Of a DNA stretch of 64,000 nucleotides, positions 57,864-64,000 are shown one piece after another. How positions within the stretch are numbered: position 1 is the first letter of the stretch; each line of letters begins with the position of its first letter. The notes under the pieces are model-generated. The model made no database searches. It was not told the DNA's origin and saw nothing but the letters and a program-made list of their open reading frames with translations. A program made the translations under genes and the position numbers. The DNA comes from Marixanthomonas sp. SCSIO 43207 (GTDB lineage Bacteria; Bacteroidota; Bacteroidia; Flavobacteriales; Flavobacteriaceae): contig NZ_CP063203.1 of assembly GCF_019904255.1 (NCBI RefSeq), forward strand, positions 2,736,501 through 2,800,500. The letters run 5' to 3'.

Positions 57864-59921
57864 TTATTCTGAAAGTTTTGCTTGTAAAAAATCCTTTTCT
57901 TTTTTTGGAAGTTGAAATAGAACGCCTTCTAATTGTTTTTTATAAACAGAATTTTTTAAAACCTCATCCAAAAGCTTTCGTGCATACTTTTTAAAGCGCC
58001 AATTATGATGCATCGATGCATTCACCAAGTTTTTTAACGCTTCTGAAGTATACATATTTAATTCGTTTATAAACTCAAATGCTTTCTCTCGAATTTCAAA
58101 ACTGAACTCTTTTGATGAGTAATTGATTAATTCTGATGCAAATAGTTGTTTCTTGTCTGCTTCATACCCTTCGGTAACCAAAGCTAATACTAACCACAAC
58201 TGACGCACATTTTTATTCTGAAAGCCCACAACTCCCTTCATTTTATCGAGGTATTCGTTTCTTTTTTCAGGAAAATTTATCCAAAGGTTATACAATGCTG
58301 CCTCTTTTGTTACATACGAAGCATCATTCAAGAGTGATTCATATTCTTCTTGCAGCTCATTAGGAATGGTTGTCAAGGTATTTGCTATCGCTTGCCTTAC
58401 GTACAAATTCTCACTTTTAAAGGCTTTTTTATATAAAGGCAGAGTTTGCAATATGGGTTCGTCAAAAAGTTGATATACGGCTTCTTGACCTACAAAATCG
58501 TTCGGACTGGTTAACGCAAATGACAATTGGTCTTTTTTTTCTACAAATGCTGTATTCCGAAGGGCTGAAATTTCAAAATATGATTTCATAAACGAAGATT
58601 GCGAAAGGTAATTTAAGGCTTGCTCTGCTTTAAAAGCACTTTGCCGCAACCAATCTGCCTCCCAACTTGAAATATCAACATCAGTCACTTTTTTTACTTC
58701 AGATAAAAAATCATCTGTTGACACATTTTTGAATTGATAGGTGTTTAAATAGTTTTTTAATGCCGTCTTAAAAGCTTGATCACCAATTTTTTCCCTCAAA
58801 ATAGTCAAAGCCCACGCTCCTTTTTCATAAAATGTTAAGGAACTGGCTTGTGGATTAAGTAACCGTTCACCTTTTCCTGAGTCGCTCAGTTCTTTTAATT
58901 GTTCTGCGGCGTTATACAACTTCCAATAATAATAGTCATTACCAAAAACTTCTCGTTCTGCTAATTGTGCAAAATAGGTAGCAAAACCTTCTTGTAACCA
59001 ATGATGTGTACCGTTTGTTTCAGTAACCAAATCGCCAAACCATTGATGTGCCAATTCGTGTGCATTTACGTTTACGTAGTTTCTATCTGCAAACCCAATG
59101 GAATCGACCACAAAAGCTTCAGAAAAAATGGTAGCCGTTGTATTTTCCATTCCAGCATACAAAAAGTCCCGCACCGGCACTTGCTTATAATTTTGCCAAG
59201 GATACGGCACCCCAATTTCAGTTACTAGAAAATCAAAAATTTGCTTGGTGTACCGGTACGTAGGTTCTACTTTATTGGCATCTTCTGGTTTGTAATACAG
59301 TTCAATTGGGATACCAGATTGTGAGTTAATCGATTTCTTATCAAAATCGCCAATGGCAAAAGCTGCCAAATAGCTCGCCATAGGTTGTTTCATATCAAAA
59401 TGCCAATAAGCTAAACTGTCTTTTTGATTCTTCTTTAAAAATTTTCCGTTGGCAATCACTGCTTTATTTTTTGAAGTAGCAATCGTAAGGTCAAACTCCA
59501 GCTTATCATTCATATCATCAATGCTAGGTAACCAATGCGACGTGTATTTTCCTTGCCCTTGTGTCCAAATTTGATTTCCTGTGAAGTATAGTGTCTGTTT
59601 TGGGGTTGCGGTGTATGAGAAGGTTACATCGTAGATTTTATCTTTTCTGAAATTTCCCGTGAGCCAAACTTTTTTTTCTGAAGAAGAAACATCTATTTGT
59701 TTTGAAACCACATCGAAAACCTTCATATAAATTGCATCTAGATATACCGAATCTGTTTTCTGAAGAATTTTAAACTGATACGAAACTGTTCCTTTTATGC
59801 TTTCTTCTATGGCATTAGGAATCACCTCAGCTTTAACTGACAAAAAATCAACCAGATGTGTTTGTTGCGCATTTCCGAAGAAACAGATAAATAAAAATAA
59901 AACTGACAATACTTTGTACAT
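57864..59921 (-). CDS. M1 family zinc aminopeptidase, secreted
   Basis: 685 residues. Signal peptide (MYKVLSVLFLFICFFGNAQQ), N-terminal beta domain, exopeptidase motif GMENTT, the zinc site HELAH-x18-E (NAHELAHQWFGDL to QEGFATYFAQ), and a helical C-terminal HEAT-like region (about 460-685). Trims N-terminal residues of peptides in the periplasm. Complete length. Upstream of the patatin gene, probably co-transcribed. It is divergent from recG over 96 bases. Confidence 0.94.
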   Translation of the reverse strand: MYKVLSVLFLFICFFGNAQQTHLVDFLSVKAEVIPNAIEESIKGTVSYQFKILQKTDSVYLDAIYMKVFDVVSKQIDVSSSEKKVWLTGNFRKDKIYDVTFSYTATPKQTLYFTGNQIWTQGQGKYTSHWLPSIDDMNDKLEFDLTIATSKNKAVIANGKFLKKNQKDSLAYWHFDMKQPMASYLAAFAIGDFDKKSINSQSGIPIELYYKPEDANKVEPTYRYTKQIFDFLVTEIGVPYPWQNYKQVPVRDFLYAGMENTTATIFSEAFVVDSIGFADRNYVNVNAHELAHQWFGDLVTETNGTHHWLQEGFATYFAQLAEREVFGNDYYYWKLYNAAEQLKELSDSGKGERLLNPQASSLTFYEKGAWALTILREKIGDQAFKTALKNYLNTYQFKNVSTDDFLSEVKKVTDVDISSWEADWLRQSAFKAEQALNYLSQSSFMKSYFEISALRNTAFVEKKDQLSFALTSPNDFVGQEAVYQLFDEPILQTLPLYKKAFKSENLYVRQAIANTLTTIPNELQEEYESLLNDASYVTKEAALYNLWINFPEKRNEYLDKMKGVVGFQNKNVRQLWLVLALVTEGYEADKKQLFASELINYSSKEFSFEIREKAFEFINELNMYTSEALKNLVNASMHHNWRFKKYARKLLDEVLKNSVYKKQLEGVLFQLPKKEKDFLQAKLSE

Positions 59922-60017
59922 ACAAACTAATTAAAAAGTGCCTCACAAAGTAACCAAATAAGTTTAAAAATACATCTAGCTATTCAACTCTTAACAGGAA
60001 TATTGTATTTTCGTGAT

Positions 60018-62123
60018 ATGAATGGTGGCTTTCTACAAACTCCAATTGATTATTTAAAAGGCGTTGGGCCTAATCGAGCCGATTTACTCAAAAAAGAACT
60101 AAACATTCATACATTTCAAGATCTTTTAAACCTATTCCCTAATCGCTATCTAGATCGCACGCAATATTATAAAATTGCCCAATTGCAACGCAACAGTGCC
60201 GAGGTACAAGTAATAGGGAAAATTATTCATCTAAAAACGATTGAACAAAAACGAGGCAAACGATTAGTCGCTACGTTTACCGATGGAAGTTCAAAAATGG
60301 AATTGGTTTGGTTTCGCGGTCATAAGTGGATTCGTGAAAATGTAAAAATAAATGTTCCCTATGTAGTTTTTGGAAAAACCAATTGGTACAACGGTACGTT
60401 TTCCATGCCACATCCAGAGATGGAATTACTGTCAAAACATGAACAAGGAGTGCGTTCTGCCATGCAACCCATTTATCCGTCTACCGAAAAACTTTCAAAA
60501 AGTGGAATTACAAATAAAGTAATCATAGGATTGCTTCAACAATTATTCACAGAATTGAAAGGAACATTTTCTGAAACACTTTCAAAAACCATTCTAGATT
60601 CGTTAAAATTAGTTTCAAAAAGTACGGCACTTTTAAACATTCATTTTCCGCAAAGTCAAGAGTTATTAGCACGGTCTCAATATCGATTAAAATTTGAAGA
60701 ATTATTTTACATTCAGCTACAATTACTTCGGAAAAATCTACAACATAAAAGTAAAATTAAAGGGTATCCTTTTGAAGAAATAGGCGAAAATTTTAACACC
60801 TTTTACAACCATCATTTACCCTTCGAGTTAACCAATGCCCAGAAGCGAGTTATCAAAGAAATTAGAAATGATTTAGGCAGCAATGCACAAATGAATCGGC
60901 TTTTACAAGGTGATGTAGGTAGTGGCAAAACTATAGTAGCCCTCATGTCAATGTTAATAGCTATTGACAACGGTTTTCAAGCGTGTTTAATGGCTCCAAC
61001 TGAAATTCTGTCAGTTCAGCACTATAACGGATTAAAAGAATTATGTAACAACTTGAATACCAATATAAAGCTATTAACTGGTTCAACAAAAACTTCAAGT
61101 AGAAGAGAAATCCATGAAAAACTACAAAATGGCGAAATAAACATTCTAATTGGCACACATGCATTACTTGAAGATAAAGTAAAATTTCAAAATTTAGGAC
61201 TCGCTATAATAGATGAACAACATCGTTTTGGGGTAGCACAACGCAGTAAATTATGGCACAAAAATGAGTACCCTCCACACGTTCTGGTCATGACAGCCAC
61301 TCCTATTCCGCGTACCCTAGCAATGAGTGTTTATGGTGACCTTGATATAAGTGTTATCGATGAGCTTCCGCCGGGTAGAAAAAGCATAAAAACTGTTCAT
61401 CGATTTGACTCAAACAGACTAAAGGTGTTTCGGTTTTTGAAAGATGAAATTTCAAAAGGAAGACAAGTCTATATCGTGTATCCATTGATTCAAGAAAGTG
61501 AAGCATTGGATTATAAAGATTTAATGGATGGTTATGAAAGTATCGTTAGAGAATTTCCGCAACCTAAGTATCAAATATCTATTGTACATGGTCAAATGAA
61601 ACCTGCAGATAAGGATTTTGAAATGAATAGGTTTGTACGCGGCGAGACGCAGATAATGGTTGCTACAACAGTAATTGAAGTAGGTGTCAATGTTCCTAAT
61701 GCTTCGGTAATGGTTATTGAAAGTGCTGAACGTTTTGGTCTTTCTCAGTTACACCAACTACGAGGTCGTGTTGGCCGTGGTGCAGAACAAAGCTATTGTA
61801 TTTTAATGACTGGACATAAGTTAAGTAGCGATGCAAAAACACGTTTACATACTATGACAAAAACCAATGATGGTTTTGAAATAAGCGAAGTAGATTTAAA
61901 ATTACGTGGGCCCGGAGATATAATGGGAACGCAACAAAGCGGCGTTTTAAACCTTCGCATTGCAGATATAGTTAAAGATTCAGCTATTTTAAAAATTGCC
62001 CGAAGCTATGCACAACAAACCCTAAAAGCTGATCCTGCTTTAGCTTCAGAAGAAAATAAAGTTATTAAACACACATATTCTCAACTAGTAAAATTTAAAA
62101 ATATCTGGAATTACATTTCCTAA
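60018..62123 (+). CDS. recG: ATP-dependent DNA helicase RecG
   Basis: 701 residues from ATG 60018 (in-frame TTG at 60003 lies inside the probable -7 element TATTTTCG, 60006-60013, so it is rejected). Wedge domain begins TPIDYLKGVGPNRADLLKK; helicase motifs GDVGSGKTIVA, DEQHRFGV, TATPIPRTLA, VATTVIEVGVNVPNA and QLRGRVGRG follow, plus the TRG region. Rescues stalled forks and processes Holliday junctions. The -7 element is close enough to the ATG that the mRNA could be nearly leaderless. Confidence 0.96.
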   Translation: MNGGFLQTPIDYLKGVGPNRADLLKKELNIHTFQDLLNLFPNRYLDRTQYYKIAQLQRNSAEVQVIGKIIHLKTIEQKRGKRLVATFTDGSSKMELVWFRGHKWIRENVKINVPYVVFGKTNWYNGTFSMPHPEMELLSKHEQGVRSAMQPIYPSTEKLSKSGITNKVIIGLLQQLFTELKGTFSETLSKTILDSLKLVSKSTALLNIHFPQSQELLARSQYRLKFEELFYIQLQLLRKNLQHKSKIKGYPFEEIGENFNTFYNHHLPFELTNAQKRVIKEIRNDLGSNAQMNRLLQGDVGSGKTIVALMSMLIAIDNGFQACLMAPTEILSVQHYNGLKELCNNLNTNIKLLTGSTKTSSRREIHEKLQNGEINILIGTHALLEDKVKFQNLGLAIIDEQHRFGVAQRSKLWHKNEYPPHVLVMTATPIPRTLAMSVYGDLDISVIDELPPGRKSIKTVHRFDSNRLKVFRFLKDEISKGRQVYIVYPLIQESEALDYKDLMDGYESIVREFPQPKYQISIVHGQMKPADKDFEMNRFVRGETQIMVATTVIEVGVNVPNASVMVIESAERFGLSQLHQLRGRVGRGAEQSYCILMTGHKLSSDAKTRLHTMTKTNDGFEISEVDLKLRGPGDIMGTQQSGVLNLRIADIVKDSAILKIARSYAQQTLKADPALASEENKVIKHTYSQLVKFKNIWNYIS

Positions 62124-62167
62124 TCTTTAAGATTTTTAATTTACTTTCCTTCTCTCGAATATTCCTG

Positions 62168-62175
62168 TATCTTTG
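62168..62175 (+). promoter_or_regulatory. -7 promoter element of the SulP gene
   Basis: TATCTTTG, a perfect TAnnTTTG, 21 bases before the ATG. No clear TTG -33 element. Confidence 0.45.
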
Positions 62176-62196
62176 CCGCTTTTTTAAGCGAAGAAA

Positions 62197-63813
62197 ATGA
62201 TACAGAAAACCATTAAAAATTTCACACAAAACCCTAAAAATGACATCCTTTCGGGATTAACCGTTGCATTGGCTTTGGTTCCTGAAGCAGTAGCATTTGC
62301 ATTTGTAGCAGGAGTTGACCCGTTAATAGGACTTTATGGAGCTTTTATGATGGGTATTGTTACAGCACTTTTTGGAGGTCGTCCAGGTATGATTTCTGGT
62401 GCAACCGGAGCCACTGCAATTGTTATGGTTCATTTAATTCAAAAAGGAAATGAAGTAGGGAATGCCCTAGCAACTCCAATCGATAACTTGGGCTTACAAT
62501 GGTTATTTATCACCTTATTAATTATGGGAGGTATTCAAATTTTAGCCGGGGTTTTTCGTTTAGGTAAATTTGTTCGTCTTATTCCCCACCCAGTAATGAT
62601 GGGGTTTGTAAATGGATTGGCCATAGTTATCTTTTTATCTCAATTAGGCTTTTTTAAAGAAAAATCTGAAGGAGTCCCTACTTGGATGACAGGAACCGAC
62701 TTATTTGTCATGCTAGCCTTGGTTATTTTGACCATGGGTATTATGTTTGGACTTCCGAAGCTTACCAAAAAGATTCCTGCTGCATTGACTGCAATTGTAG
62801 TAGTGGCTTGTGTTACTATCTTCGGAAATATAGATGCAAGTACTGTAGGATCATTTATTCGTGATGGTGGTGGAGCTGGACTTCAAGGAGGGCTACCTAC
62901 CTTCCAAGGACAAATATTTGGTGTTTTTGATACCCTGCAAGGACATTGGGGACTCGTTATTTCTACCGCTGTAATATTAGCTGCGGTTGGTCTTATTGAA
63001 TCATTAATGACTCTAAACCTTGTTGATGAAATGACCGAAACTCGTGGTAGTGGTAATCGTGAATGTGTAGCACAAGGTGGAGCCAACATTATTAATGGTC
63101 TTTTTGGCGGAATGGGTGGTTGTGCTATGATTGGGCAATCAATAATAAATGTAAACTCTGGTGGTAGAGGTCGTTTATCGGGTACAGTTGCCGCTATTGC
63201 TTTGCTATGTTTTGTGTTATTTGGCGCTCCTTTAATTGAGCAGATACCTATTGCTGCTTTAGTAGGGGTTATGTTTATGGTTGTCATTGGCACATTTGCA
63301 TGGAGTAGTTTTCGTATTCTGAATAAAATTCCATTGAGTGATGCTATTGTGCTAGTAGCTGTATCGGCTATTACCGTTTGGCAAGATCTTGCCATTGCCG
63401 TTATTGCGGGTGTAATTATGAGCGCATTAGTATTTGCTTGGAAAAACGCAATACGTATTAGAGCTCGAAAACGCATTAAAGATGACGGTACAAAAGTTTA
63501 TGAAATATGGGGACCTTTATTTTTTGGTTCTACTACCGCTTTTAATGCCAAGTTTGATGTTAAAAACGATCCTGAAAAGATTGAAATTGATTTCATGGAG
63601 TCTAAAGTTACAGACCATAGTGGTGTTGAAGCTTTACGAAACCTTGCTAACAAATATGTCGCTCACGGCAAACAAATAAAGTTTACTCATTTAAGTAAAG
63701 ATTGTAAAGCATTACTTATAAAACGCAATCCGGAATTTGACACCATTATTGAAGATAACATAGACGATCCTAGATACTATGTTGTAACAGATATAATGGA
63801 CAGCGAAGTATAA
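62197..63813 (+). CDS. SulP family inorganic anion transporter
   Basis: 538 residues. About 12-14 helices with the SulP start DILSGLTVALALVPEAVAFAFVAGVDPLIGLYGAF, a GATGATA loop, GGMGGCAMIGQSIINVNSGGRGRLS, and a C-terminal STAS domain (about 430-538, with FGSTTAFNAKFD and VTDHSGVEALRNL). Transports sulfate, bicarbonate or related anions; the substrate is not determined. No carbonic anhydrase or sulfate-assimilation genes adjoin. It ends at a two-way terminator. Confidence 0.94.
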   Translation: MIQKTIKNFTQNPKNDILSGLTVALALVPEAVAFAFVAGVDPLIGLYGAFMMGIVTALFGGRPGMISGATGATAIVMVHLIQKGNEVGNALATPIDNLGLQWLFITLLIMGGIQILAGVFRLGKFVRLIPHPVMMGFVNGLAIVIFLSQLGFFKEKSEGVPTWMTGTDLFVMLALVILTMGIMFGLPKLTKKIPAALTAIVVVACVTIFGNIDASTVGSFIRDGGGAGLQGGLPTFQGQIFGVFDTLQGHWGLVISTAVILAAVGLIESLMTLNLVDEMTETRGSGNRECVAQGGANIINGLFGGMGGCAMIGQSIINVNSGGRGRLSGTVAAIALLCFVLFGAPLIEQIPIAALVGVMFMVVIGTFAWSSFRILNKIPLSDAIVLVAVSAITVWQDLAIAVIAGVIMSALVFAWKNAIRIRARKRIKDDGTKVYEIWGPLFFGSTTAFNAKFDVKNDPEKIEIDFMESKVTDHSGVEALRNLANKYVAHGKQIKFTHLSKDCKALLIKRNPEFDTIIEDNIDDPRYYVVTDIMDSEV

Positions 63814-63814
63814 T

Positions 63815-63849
63815 AAAAAACGGTTTACGAAATTCGTAAACCGTTTTTT
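63815..63849. terminator. Bidirectional terminator overlapping the end of csaA
   Basis: A 17-bp perfect stem (63815-63831 with 63833-63849) centred on one base, with A6 and T6 ends. The csaA stop codon (63825-63827) and its last seven codons lie within it. Confidence 0.9.
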
Positions 63850-64000
63850 ACTTTTTTACCGGGTTCTAGTAATGTGACATCTTTGTCATCTACCGCACCA
63901 ATCAAGAGACATTCGCTCATAAAATTGGCTATCTGTTTCTTCGGAAAATTTACAACGGCAATTACTTGTTTCCCATTGATATCCTCCTTTTTATATAGTG
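63825..64000 (-). CDS. csaA: CsaA-like tRNA-binding protein, 3' part
   Basis: The 5' end is beyond the right edge. About 57 C-terminal residues are visible and read LYKKEDINGKQVIAVVNF, then PKKQIANFMSECLLIGA and VTLLEPGKKVKNGLRIS. The NFPKKQI-xx-FMSECL and LLEP...V-NG-RI pattern is that of the CsaA/YgjH OB-fold, which binds tRNA or acts as a secretion chaperone. The stop lies within the shared terminator hairpin. Too short for the length-based search of open frames but clearly coding. Confidence 0.85.
   Translation of the reverse strand, partial: LYKKEDINGKQVIAVVNFPKKQIANFMSECLLIGAVDDKDVTLLEPGKKVKNGLRIS

Noticed and set aside
62883-63476. 197-codon frame antisense to the SulP transporter
   Set aside because: Fully inside a well-supported gene; composition is that of a reverse-frame artefact.
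1-64000. CRISPR arrays, insertion sequences, prophage or integrative elements
   Set aside because: No regularly spaced repeats, transposase or integrase motifs, or direct-repeat boundaries were seen; the single tRNA has no duplicated 3' end nearby.

Overview
The window looks like chromosomal DNA of a marine-type member of the Flavobacteriaceae (Bacteroidota). The evidence is the low G+C content, the fused CcoNO cbb3 oxidase, promoter elements of the TAnnTTTG type, the near absence of Shine-Dalgarno sequences, a long N-terminally extended NusB, PUR/DUF3276 and GldL-like proteins, and GIGTTSPNATLD-type surface proteins. Genes are tightly packed on both strands. I see no insertion sequence, prophage, CRISPR array or rRNA. 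There is one tRNA, tRNA-Leu(GAG).

Bases 1-14420 form a respiration and oxygen-response island. The end of hemN (cut by the left edge) converges on a minus-strand cbb3 oxidase cluster: ccoI, ccoS, a fused ccoNO, ccoQ, a monohaem ccoP, ccoG, ccoH, a TauE/SafE-type membrane protein, and a 43-residue membrane peptide. Upstream lie two double-domain universal stress proteins, a divergent 74-residue membrane protein, a response regulator fused to a Crp/Fnr protein, and a PAS histidine kinase. The kinase PAS domain carries a His and an Arg at the spacing of the FixL haem-PAS. Four promoters here (ccoS operon, ccoI, both usp genes) each carry an FNR-like box TGAY-N4-RTCA exactly 23 nt upstream of a -7 element close to TAnnTTTG, the class II activator geometry. 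I infer a compact FixL/FixJ/FixK-like circuit in which the FixJ and FixK roles sit in one protein. This is the most interesting system in the window.

Bases 14538-19682 hold tRNA-Leu(GAG), a CarH-like B12-dependent MerR photoreceptor with all key photochemical residues, and a zeaxanthin pathway: crtI, crtB, crtZ and a fused two-part lycopene cyclase, ending with a guanine-deaminase-like gene. Two palindromes of the form GTTTA-N18-TAAAC flank the regulator gene and are candidate operators.

Bases 19679-41425 are mainly housekeeping: a TlpA-like thioredoxin, a C1q-like surface protein, aconitase, a coupled operon of three SurA/parvulin-related chaperones with a MoxR ATPase and a short GldL-like protein, an OmpH/Skp chaperone, guaB, a cysteine-rich duplicated mini-protein, a haem-binding protein, a 5'-nucleotidase-like lipoprotein, HMG-CoA lyase, a LysE exporter, pyrD, pepT, the nusB-DUF1573-yajC operon and leucine dehydrogenase.

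Bases 41478-64000 carry an MdlA-like ABC exporter, a PUR protein, a family 2 glycosyltransferase, an OmpA lipoprotein, small NTF2-like and TerB-like proteins, a YciO-like protein, two tandem lipoprotein esterases, a UvrD/PcrA helicase, a membrane-anchored FMN glutamate-synthase-like protein, a lipoprotein/7TM/histidine kinase/LuxR regulator operon, a patatin phospholipase, an M1 aminopeptidase, recG, a SulP transporter, and the end of csaA at the right edge. No intergenic stretch exceeds 300 bases.
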